Of a stretch of 64,000 bases of DNA, positions 8,888 through 16,112 are shown piece by piece; the stretch's first letter is position 1; each line of letters starts with the position of its first letter. Made by a program: the position numbers and the translations under genes. The notes beneath the pieces were generated by a model. The model was not told the origin of the DNA, did no database searches, and saw only the letters and a list, made by a program, of their open reading frames with translations. The stretch comes from Fervidobacterium pennivorans (lineage in GTDB: Bacteria; Thermotogota; Thermotogae; Thermotogales; Fervidobacteriaceae), in the NCBI RefSeq assembly GCF_001644665.1, contig NZ_CP011393.1, forward strand, positions 1,634,001-1,698,000, written 5' to 3'.

Positions 8888-9984
8888 GGAAGTTCTTCGT
8901 ATTTGCACTTCTTGCGGTTCTTTTAACATTGGGATTCTCATTCAAAGCCATCATGGTCACTGACACTGGTGGACTTGGCGACAAGTCGTTCAACGATGGA
9001 ACATGGGCAGGTGTACAAAGAGCGGCTCAAGAACTCAAAGTAGAAGCTAAAGTTATCATGTCACAAGAACAGTCAGACTACATTCCTAACCTTACAAAAG
9101 CAGCTGAAGAAGTTATGAAAGAAAAAGACGGCGGAATTGTTTTCGCAGTTGGTTTCATGATGACCGATGCTCTCATGAAAGTTGCTCAGCAGTATCCGAC
9201 AGTTTACTTCGCTGGTATAGATATTGCTTTTGACAAGGAACTTCCAAACGTTATTAACTTTTTGTTCAAAGAACAGGAATCTGCATTTTTGGTTGGTTAC
9301 ATAGCAGCTGCTATGACAAGAACAGGAAAAGTTGGGTTTGTCGGTGGTATTCCAATACCTCCAGTTGAAAGATTCAGATATGGTTATGAAGCAGGTATAA
9401 AGGCTTACCAAGATCTCAAAGGAAAGAAGGTTACAGTTTTAAGAGGATACACAAACGAATTCAGCGACCCAAAGAAGGGTAAAGACCTTGCAAATTCACA
9501 ATTCTCACAGGGTGCAGACATTATCTTTGCAGCAGCTGGTGCTTGCGGTAACGGAGTTATTGAGGCAGCAAAAGAAAGATCAGAAAAGCTCGCAGGTAAA
9601 GGATACGAAAACATTAAGAAATACGCACTTTCTGGAAAACCACTTTACTATGCGATCGGTGTTGACGTTGACCAAGACTACATGGCACCTGGTGTTGTCC
9701 TTACAAGTGCAATGAAAGGTGTCGATATGGCAGGGTACTACGGAGTCAAGTGGGCATTCACAGGACAATTCAAGGGCGGAATTAAAAACCTCGGTCTTAA
9801 AGAAAATGGTGTTAGAATATCTGAACTGAAATACACAAAAGAAATCATCGACAAGCTTGCTCCAGGCGTTCTTAAAGAACTTGATTATCTTAAACAACTT
9901 GTCATCGAGGGTAAAATTGTTATTCCAGATTCGGAAGATGCACTCAAGGCATTTACAGTTAAGGGTGTAAAACTTCCAAAGTAA
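8884..9984 (+). CDS. BMP-family (nucleoside-type) ABC transporter substrate-binding protein
   Basis: 366 residues with a cleavable signal peptide (about 1-19, hydrophobic core FFVFALLAVLLTLGF) and no lipobox cysteine, so it is probably released or held in the periplasm rather than lipid-anchored. The fold markers of the BMP/PnrA family are present: VTDTGGLGDKSFND at about residues 25-38, GGIPIPPVERFRYGYEAG, and IGVDVDQDYMAPG. Characterised members (PnrA of Treponema, MED1/RnsB types) bind purine nucleosides; other BMP proteins bind other ligands, so the substrate is inferred. It is followed by a probable terminator and then the ATPase gene, an arrangement that would give more binding protein than transporter. 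Confidence 0.9.
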   Translation: MRKFFVFALLAVLLTLGFSFKAIMVTDTGGLGDKSFNDGTWAGVQRAAQELKVEAKVIMSQEQSDYIPNLTKAAEEVMKEKDGGIVFAVGFMMTDALMKVAQQYPTVYFAGIDIAFDKELPNVINFLFKEQESAFLVGYIAAAMTRTGKVGFVGGIPIPPVERFRYGYEAGIKAYQDLKGKKVTVLRGYTNEFSDPKKGKDLANSQFSQGADIIFAAAGACGNGVIEAAKERSEKLAGKGYENIKKYALSGKPLYYAIGVDVDQDYMAPGVVLTSAMKGVDMAGYYGVKWAFTGQFKGGIKNLGLKENGVRISELKYTKEIIDKLAPGVLKELDYLKQLVIEGKIVIPDSEDALKAFTVKGVKLPK

Positions 9985-10032
9985 TCCACATAGAGAAATG
10001 CAATAATCTTTTCTCTTCTCGTTTTTTCAAGC

Positions 10033-10055
10033 CGGGGGCGATATGCCCCCGTTTT
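10033..10055 (+). terminator. Intra-operon terminator after the binding-protein gene
   Basis: A 7-bp GC-only stem CGGGGGC/GCCCCCG (10033-10039 / 10045-10051) with loop GATAT, then only four T. The short T run suggests partial read-through into the ATPase gene. It shares bases 10048-10051 with the following large hairpin. Confidence 0.75.
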
Positions 10056-10100
10056 GATAGACTATACGGATAGCGAAATCCGTTGGTCTATCAAAGCGGG
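10048..10100 (+). promoter_or_regulatory. Long hairpin overlapping the intra-operon terminator
   Basis: Bases 10048-10062 pair with 10086-10100 over 15 bp with one G-U pair, and 10066-10071 pair with 10078-10083 around the loop AGCGAA. The outer stem uses CCCG of the terminator's 3' arm, so the two structures exclude each other. As DNA, the core TTTGATAGAC...GTCTATCAAA is also a good palindromic protein site. Ribosome site of the next gene is 38 bp further on. Confidence 0.6.
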
Positions 10101-10153
10101 AAAGTGTTCAATTGCTTAAATATTAATCATTACTAACCGGAGGTGGACTCGTA

Positions 10154-11743
10154 GTGGACGAATTGAGAAAAGATTCAAGACATTCTAAACTTGGAGGTCA
10201 TGATGACCATTCTGAGTACGCTGTTGAGATGATAGAGATTACAAAGAGGTTTCCTGGTGTTCTTGCAAATGATAGAGTGACGTTAAGAATCAAAAAAGGC
10301 GAAATCCATGCAATAGTTGGGGAAAACGGTGCTGGGAAGAGTACGTTGATGAACCAACTTTACGGTCTCTATCATCCAGATAGCGGGGAGATACGCATCT
10401 TCGGTCAAAAAAAGGTCTTTACAGGTCCAAGGGATGCAATAAGAGCCGGTATTGGAATGGTTCACCAGCACTTCATGCTTGTGAATACATTGACTGTAGC
10501 TGAGAACGTTGTGCTTGGTAACGAACCTGTGAAAGGTGTTAATTTTGACATAAGGAAGGCAAGGCAAGAAGTAAAGGAACTGTCCGAAAAGTATGGTTTA
10601 TACGTTGATGTCGATGCAAAAATCGAGGACATACCTGTAGGAATGCAGCAACGCGTGGAGATAATAAAGACACTTTACAGGGGTGCCAATATAATTATTT
10701 TAGACGAACCAACGGCTGTTCTAACCCCTCAAGAGGTTGAAGAACTATTCGAAATTATGAGAAACCTCCAAAAGAGTGGAAAAACTATACTTTTTATTTC
10801 TCACAAACTCAACGAAGTTATGGAAATCAGTGACAGGATAACAGTTATGCGCGGTGGAAGGGTAACTGCTGAGCTTATTACGAAAGAAACGAACGAACGT
10901 GAAATAGCGCGTGCAATGGTTGGTAGGGATGTTGTATTGAAACTCGATAAAGCACCGCATACGCCAAAGGAAGTTGTATTTGAAGTCAAAGACCTTTGGG
11001 TAAAAGATAATAGGCATCTTGATGCTGTAAAAGGAGTTTCTTTCCAGGTGAGAAAGGGAGAGATAGTGGGTATTGCTGGTGTTGCAGGAAACGGGCAAAC
11101 GGAATTAGTTGAGGCAATCACCGGTTTGAGAAAAGCAGAAAAAGGGCAGGTACTATTTGAAGGAATAGATGTGACAAATAAACATCCTAGGGTATTGCGA
11201 GAGATGGGGATGACGCATATAGCGGAGGACAGATTGAAGCATGCTTTAATAAAACAATTTCCTGCCTATTACAATGTAATCCTCGGTAGACATTACAAAC
11301 GTCCGTTTGCGAATGGTGCATTCCTGAATCACCAAGAGATAAAGAGATACACAGCGGAATTGATGGAAGAGTTCGACGTAAGACCGAGGATAATAGAACA
11401 CTTAGGCGGTAATTTCTCTGGTGGTAACCAACAGAAGCTAGTTGTTGGAAGGGAAATAAAAGCTGGTCCAAAATTTATGGTTGTCGCCCAACCAACAAGG
11501 GGTTTGGACGTTGGTGCAATTGAATTTATCCATAGGCAAATTCTGAGGATGAGAGAGCAAGACGTGGGTATACTTTTGATATCGATGGAATTAGAAGAGA
11601 TATTCTCACTGAGCGATAGGATATTGGTTATGTACGAGGGTCAGATAATGGGAGAAGTGAGACCAGAAGAAACGACAGTTGAGGAAGTTGGGTTGATGAT
11701 GGCAGGTAAAAGACTAGAAGAAATTCGAGGTGGTAAGAGATGA
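10154..11743 (+). CDS. BMP-type ABC transporter ATP-binding protein (two NBDs)
   Basis: 529 residues with two fused nucleotide-binding domains, as in RbsA/NupA-type sugar and nucleoside importers. Domain 1 (about 25-260) has a canonical Walker A GENGAGKSTL, a degenerate signature VGMQQRVEI and Walker B IIILDEPTAVL. Domain 2 (about 285-515) has a modified Walker A GVAGNGQTEL, signature FSGGNQQKL and AQPTRGLDVGAIE, all normal for the second domain of this family. The GTG start at 10154 has GGAGGTGG at 7 nt. The first 20 or so residues (His- and charge-rich) precede the ABC fold. Stop overlaps the first permease (ATGA). Confidence 0.93.
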   Translation: MDELRKDSRHSKLGGHDDHSEYAVEMIEITKRFPGVLANDRVTLRIKKGEIHAIVGENGAGKSTLMNQLYGLYHPDSGEIRIFGQKKVFTGPRDAIRAGIGMVHQHFMLVNTLTVAENVVLGNEPVKGVNFDIRKARQEVKELSEKYGLYVDVDAKIEDIPVGMQQRVEIIKTLYRGANIIILDEPTAVLTPQEVEELFEIMRNLQKSGKTILFISHKLNEVMEISDRITVMRGGRVTAELITKETNEREIARAMVGRDVVLKLDKAPHTPKEVVFEVKDLWVKDNRHLDAVKGVSFQVRKGEIVGIAGVAGNGQTELVEAITGLRKAEKGQVLFEGIDVTNKHPRVLREMGMTHIAEDRLKHALIKQFPAYYNVILGRHYKRPFANGAFLNHQEIKRYTAELMEEFDVRPRIIEHLGGNFSGGNQQKLVVGREIKAGPKFMVVAQPTRGLDVGAIEFIHRQILRMREQDVGILLISMELEEIFSLSDRILVMYEGQIMGEVRPEETTVEEVGLMMAGKRLEEIRGGKR

Positions 11744-12789
11744 AGAAGCCGGAAATGAAGAAGTTGTTAGAAAGTATTGCGGTTCCTGTTCTTGCTGTAT
11801 TGATTGCCCTGTTGATTTCTGGATTTATCATTCTTGCTATTGGAAAGAACCCGATAAAGGCTTACGGTGTTCTATTACACGGTGCTTTTGGTAGTAAGCA
11901 AGCGATAATTGATACTCTTATAAAGACAACCCCTCTGATTTTAACAGGTCTGGCTGTTGGGTTTGGATTTAGAGCAGGTGTGTTCAATATAGGTGCCGAA
12001 GGTCAAATGGCAATGGGCGCTTTGATGGCTGCCACATTTGCTAGTAATTTTGGAGGATTACCACCTGCTGTAGCAATTCCACTTACAATGTTAATTGGTA
12101 TGGGTGCAGGTGCTGGATGGGCTGCTATAGCTGGATTTTTGAAAGCAAAGACCGGAGCACACGAGGTTGTTACAACAATAATGTTGAACTGGATAACAAC
12201 TTACGTAGCTTCATTCATGGTAACAGGACCTCTCGCAACGGGCTCAGGAACACCGAAGAGTCCTGAAATTGCGCAGTCAGCACAACTCCCCATTTTAATG
12301 AGAGTTGGTGCAATGGAATTGAGCGCTGGAATACTTATCTCTATAGCGGCTGCCGTATTTATGTATGTTTTTCTCAATAAGACAACAACGGGATATGAAA
12401 TAAAGGCGGTAGGTTTCAATCCGTATGCTGCGGAATACGGTGGAATAAGTGTGGCGAAAAACGTGGTGCTTGCAATGGCAATCAGCGGTGCACTTGCGGG
12501 GCTTGCAGGTGTTACCGAGCTTATGGGCGTTCATCATAGGTTCTTGGGAGAGCTGTCTGGCGGTAAAGGTTTCGATGGTATTAGTATTGCACTCATAGGA
12601 CAAAATAATCCGATAGGTATCATCTTCGCAGCACTCTTGATAGGTGCACTGAGAACTGGCAGTAATGAGATGCAGTTCATGGGTGTTTCAAAATATATTG
12701 TCATCATCGTTCAAGGTATTGTTATCTTCTTAGTAGCAGCGGACAGAATCGTTAAGGCAATATACGCGAGAAAGAAGGTGAAAGAATGA
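11740..12789 (+). CDS. BMP-type ABC transporter permease 1
   Basis: 349 residues, hydrophobic with about 8-10 membrane segments; member of the branched-chain/ribose-type permease family (BPD_transp_2). Recognisable are FGFRAGVFNIGAEGQMAMGAL and the coupling-loop region TTTGYEIKAVGFNPYAAEYGG, which contacts the ATPase, followed by GALAGLAG. It forms a heterodimeric channel with the next gene product; both starts overlap the preceding stop by ATGA. Confidence 0.92.
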   Translation: MKKPEMKKLLESIAVPVLAVLIALLISGFIILAIGKNPIKAYGVLLHGAFGSKQAIIDTLIKTTPLILTGLAVGFGFRAGVFNIGAEGQMAMGALMAATFASNFGGLPPAVAIPLTMLIGMGAGAGWAAIAGFLKAKTGAHEVVTTIMLNWITTYVASFMVTGPLATGSGTPKSPEIAQSAQLPILMRVGAMELSAGILISIAAAVFMYVFLNKTTTGYEIKAVGFNPYAAEYGGISVAKNVVLAMAISGALAGLAGVTELMGVHHRFLGELSGGKGFDGISIALIGQNNPIGIIFAALLIGALRTGSNEMQFMGVSKYIVIIVQGIVIFLVAADRIVKAIYARKKVKE

Positions 12790-13745
12790 GAGTTTTAACA
12801 GCTATACTTTCGATATTTGTGAACCCACAATTTTACAAAATAGCTCTCACGGCGGCAACACCTTTGATTTTTGCATCCCTTGGTGGGGTGTTCAGTGAAA
12901 TTACAGGCGTAGTCAACATTGCACTCGAAGGCATTATACTTATGGGTGCGTTTACGTCTGTTGTATTCACTTATTTGACAGGAAACGTGTGGTTTGGAGT
13001 CTTGATGGCGATTGTCAGCGGTATATTGCTTGCATTATTGCATGCATGGGGCAGTATAAAATGGGCAGGAAACCAGGTAGTTTTGGGAACGGCTATAATA
13101 TTACTTTCTCAAGGCTTAACGGGTTTTCTAATGGAACCCATCTTTGGTCAGCCAGGTCAGACAGATTTTGTTGGAAAGGTGGACGAAATTACCATTCCCG
13201 GACTTGTAGATATTCCATTTTTAGGACAAGTGATTGGTGAAATCAGCCCGTTTGTCTATATAGCATTTGGTTGTGTTGCTTTCGGTTGGTGGCTGATTTA
13301 CAAAACTAAACTTGGTTTGAGGATGCGTTCGGTTGGTGAAAATCCCGAAGCTGCGGATACACTTGGAGTTAATGTTTATGCGATAAGATACTTTGGAGTT
13401 ATAATGAGCGGAGTCTTTGCTTCACTTGCGGGTGCTTACCTAAGCGTTGGCGAAATTGGTCAATTCAAGGAGCTTATGTCTGGCGGAAGAGGTTTTATAG
13501 GTTTGGCTGCTATGATTATCGGAAAATGGAATCCTGTTGGAGCGATGCTTGCCAGCTTATTCTTTGGCTTGTTTGGTGCGTTCTCAAACCAGCTCCAAAG
13601 TTTGCAAGAGATAACTGTCGCAGCTAATGTTAAGTCACTTTTCGATACTATTCCGTTTGTTTTGACAATAATTGTTGTTGCTGGATTTGTTGGTAAATCA
13701 AGACCACCTGCTGCAGATGGTGTGCCATACGAAAAAAGCGAGTAA
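12786..13745 (+). CDS. BMP-type ABC transporter permease 2
   Basis: 319 residues, second membrane subunit of the same importer. Markers are GGVFSEITGVVNIALEGIIL near the N-terminus and the coupling loop KTKLGLRMRSVGENPEAADTLGV with GVFASLAGAYLS. It overlaps permease 1 by ATGA and is followed 27 bp later by a YjbQ-family gene; no terminator separates them, so the latter is probably in the same transcript. Confidence 0.92.
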   Translation: MRVLTAILSIFVNPQFYKIALTAATPLIFASLGGVFSEITGVVNIALEGIILMGAFTSVVFTYLTGNVWFGVLMAIVSGILLALLHAWGSIKWAGNQVVLGTAIILLSQGLTGFLMEPIFGQPGQTDFVGKVDEITIPGLVDIPFLGQVIGEISPFVYIAFGCVAFGWWLIYKTKLGLRMRSVGENPEAADTLGVNVYAIRYFGVIMSGVFASLAGAYLSVGEIGQFKELMSGGRGFIGLAAMIIGKWNPVGAMLASLFFGLFGAFSNQLQSLQEITVAANVKSLFDTIPFVLTIIVVAGFVGKSRPPAADGVPYEKSE

Positions 13746-13772
13746 ATTTTCAAACAATTTGGTGGTGAGAAA

Positions 13773-14171
13773 GTGCTTCGCAAGTTTTCTGTGAGAACTT
13801 CAAAAAGGGTTGAATTTGTTGATATAACTGCCAAAGTTAAAACATTAGTAATGGAAAGCGGTGTAAAGGAAGGTGTTGTAGTTGTTTATGTACCTCATAC
13901 AACTTGTGGGATAACTATAAACGAGCATGCGGATCCATCTGTTGTCGAAGATATCATCAACCAGCTATCCAACTTAGTTCCCACAAACGGAGGATACCAT
14001 CATTTGGAAGGAAATTCGGATGCCCATATTAAGGCTTCAATCGTGGGTAGTAGTGTGACGGTAATTGTGAACAATGGAAACCTTTTGTTAGGGACATGGC
14101 AAGGTATTTTCCTGTGTGAATTTGATGGTCCGAGAACACGTGAGGTTGTTGTCAAAGTTGTTGAAGGATGA
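13773..14171 (+). CDS. YjbQ/UPF0047 family protein, copy 1
   Basis: 132 residues from a GTG start with GGTGGTGA at about 5 nt. Family signatures: [24 protein letters not shown] and the C-terminal [18 protein letters not shown]. Members form small trimeric proteins; some have weak thiamine-phosphate synthase activity, and the cellular role is unsettled. It trails the ABC operon by 27 bp. A second paralogue, clearly diverged, lies at 23047-23457. Confidence 0.9.
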   Translation: MLRKFSVRTSKRVEFVDITAKVKTLVMESGVKEGVVVVYVPHTTCGITINEHADPSVVEDIINQLSNLVPTNGGYHHLEGNSDAHIKASIVGSSVTVIVNNGNLLLGTWQGIFLCEFDGPRTREVVVKVVEG

Positions 14172-14474
14172 GAAGTATGTTTGACAACTTTTTTGTGGAA
14201 TGAATAAAGTGTTGACAAAACCGCAAGAAGTTGTGATAAAATAAAAGCGAGCAAAACATAGTTCTATCAGCCTCATTTTAAGTGGTCTTTAAGATTCTGA
14301 TAAAAGCCGATTTTATGCAAAAGATAAAATTCAGTGTCAAAATACTTGATTTCTTCGCATATTTTGTGGTATAATCTGCATAGAATTAGTATTCATCATG
14401 GTCTTGACTTTAACTCATCGAAAGTGCTATCATATATTTGATTTTCCACACCATCATGAGAAGGAGGGGGATTT
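14172..14474 (+). promoter_or_regulatory. hup upstream region with two candidate promoters
   Basis: This 303-bp gap has no gene. Best promoter: TTGATT (14346-14351), 18 bp, TATAAT (14370-14375), giving a leader of about 95 nt. A second candidate further upstream is TTGACA (14212-14217), 17 bp, GATAAA (14235-14240). Two promoters would fit the need to vary HU supply. Confidence 0.6.
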
Positions 14475-14750
14475 ATGAACAAAAAAGAACTTGTCAACGC
14501 GGTAGCTGAAAAAACACAACTCAGGAAAAAAGACGTAAAACTCGTTATTGACACACTCTTTGAAACGATAGCAGCAGCTCTTGAAAAAGGCGAAAAAGTT
14601 CAGCTTGTCGACTTTGGTACATTTGAAGTTAAGAAGATGGAAGGCAGAACAGGCGTCAACCCAAGAACAAAAGCGAAGATTAAGATTCCTGCAAGAAAAG
14701 TTCCAAAATTCAGACCTGGAAAAGTTCTCAAGACAAGAGTCAACAAATAA
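14475..14750 (+). CDS. hup: HU-type histone-like DNA-binding protein
   Basis: 91 residues, the usual HU length. It is an abundant nucleoid protein that bends and wraps DNA as a dimer. Seen: MNKKELVNAVAEKTQLRKKDV, the dimer core LVDFGTFEVKK, and the DNA-arm region GRTGVNPRTKAKIKIPARKVPKF. The RNP at the arm tip, which contains the intercalating proline, reads VNPRT. The strong AAGGAGGGGG ribosome site and dedicated terminator indicate a highly expressed single gene. Confidence 0.96.
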   Translation: MNKKELVNAVAEKTQLRKKDVKLVIDTLFETIAAALEKGEKVQLVDFGTFEVKKMEGRTGVNPRTKAKIKIPARKVPKFRPGKVLKTRVNK

Positions 14751-14766
14751 TTGTAAAAGTACAACC

Positions 14767-14793
14767 AAAAGTCGGGGCTTTGCCCCGACTTTT
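14767..14793. terminator. Bidirectional terminator between hup and the HD-GYP gene
   Basis: A 12-bp perfect inverted repeat AAAAGTCGGGGC (14767-14778 / 14782-14793) with a TTT loop and T runs on both strands; it serves hup on plus and the signalling operon ending at 14812 on minus. Confidence 0.9.
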
Positions 14794-14811
14794 TTGTTTT
14801 TGACCTATCTT

Positions 14812-16074
14812 TTAATTCTCGCTGAGCTCTTTAACACTCTCAAGTAATTTTTCAAAAACTTCTTTTGAAAATTTTCCTTTTTCCACGTCGGCTTCAATTA
14901 TTTTCAGAACTTCTCCGAAGTCCCAGGCTTCTTTATACGTTCTTTTGGATGAGAGTGCATCGAATACATCTGCGATACCAATAATCTTTCCGAATAAGGA
15001 TATCTCTTCGCCTTTTTTTCCATAAGGGTATCCACTTCCGTCGAGCTTTTCATGATGTTCTAAAGCGCCTTTGAGTATGTCTTCGTCAACGTATTTGACT
15101 TGAGCTAATATTTCTGCACCGTAAACCGTGTGGTTTTTTATTATTTTGTACTCCTCATCAGTAAGTTTCCCTGGTTTCAGTAATATGCTATCAGGGATGC
15201 CTATCTTTCCAACATCGTGTAGTATAGCCGAGAATTCAAGCTTTTCTAATTCTTGTTGGCTAAGTCCCATTCTTTTACCAATTTCCACAGATATCCTCGC
15301 TACGTTTTTCGAATGTTGGTGTGTGTAATTATCACGCTTATCTATCGCAGTTGCTATTGCTAAGAGGATCTTCTTAAATGATTCAGAAAACTTTTCATAT
15401 CTCCATGCGCTAAGAAGTTTTCGTCCAATCAACTTGGCGAAAAGCTCTACCGTTTCAGCGTCTTCCTCGGAAAAACCACCATCTTTGTTTAGCACCTCTA
15501 TAACACCTATCTTTTCATCCTCTACCCAGATGGGTGAACCAACTATGTTTTTTGTTTTAAATTTTGCCACTTTATCGACGCCCTTAAAATGAACGGGATT
15601 TGTTTCCAAGTCGTTAAAAACAAGAGCTTTTCCTTCTAGAAAAATCTTCCCTGCGATCGATTCCATAGGAACAGGTATACTTTCAATCTTACCGCTCGCT
15701 TTCCCAACGGTCACAAGAAACCGCAGATGGTCAGCCTCGTACATAAGAATAGAAGCGGCTTCAGCGTTGATTATAGTGCATATTTCCTGCTGGATATCTT
15801 TTAAAAGCTCGTTCAACCTCAGGTTGCTGTTTAGTTTAGCTGCGATGTACACAACTTGGTCACGCAAGCTCGCAGGGTTAATCTTTACACCATGTTCAAT
15901 CATCTCTGCAAGCCTTTTTAAAAAGTTTTGAGAGTAATTGCCAAGCACATAGAATTCTATATCTTCGACAACCACTTTGTTTTTAGATACCCTTCCTACT
16001 AAATGTCCGTTGTACTTATACCCACAAAGCCAAGTTGGAGCTTCTACAAGTTTTTCTTTATTAAGATTAGACAA
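14812..16074 (-). CDS. GAF-HD-GYP protein, predicted cyclic di-GMP phosphodiesterase
   Basis: 420 residues. A GAF sensor domain (about 87-225) is followed by an HD-GYP domain with HQHSKNVARI, the catalytic pair H286-D287 in LHDVGKIGIPD, then NHTVYGAEIL, HHEKLDGSGYPYG and a GKIIGIADVFDAL helix. HD-GYP enzymes hydrolyse cyclic di-GMP to pGpG or GMP; the residues needed for metal binding are kept. There is no membrane segment, so it is cytoplasmic. The TTG start at 16074 follows GGAGGC at 8 nt. Last gene of the operon beginning with a cyclase, 38 bp after the FecR gene, so it could link cAMP and c-di-GMP signalling. Confidence 0.88.
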   Translation of the reverse strand: MSNLNKEKLVEAPTWLCGYKYNGHLVGRVSKNKVVVEDIEFYVLGNYSQNFLKRLAEMIEHGVKINPASLRDQVVYIAAKLNSNLRLNELLKDIQQEICTIINAEAASILMYEADHLRFLVTVGKASGKIESIPVPMESIAGKIFLEGKALVFNDLETNPVHFKGVDKVAKFKTKNIVGSPIWVEDEKIGVIEVLNKDGGFSEEDAETVELFAKLIGRKLLSAWRYEKFSESFKKILLAIATAIDKRDNYTHQHSKNVARISVEIGKRMGLSQQELEKLEFSAILHDVGKIGIPDSILLKPGKLTDEEYKIIKNHTVYGAEILAQVKYVDEDILKGALEHHEKLDGSGYPYGKKGEEISLFGKIIGIADVFDALSSKRTYKEAWDFGEVLKIIEADVEKGKFSKEVFEKLLESVKELSEN

Positions 16075-16112
16075 CGTTTGGCGCCTCCTTTTTGACGCTT
16101 AAAAACGATACC

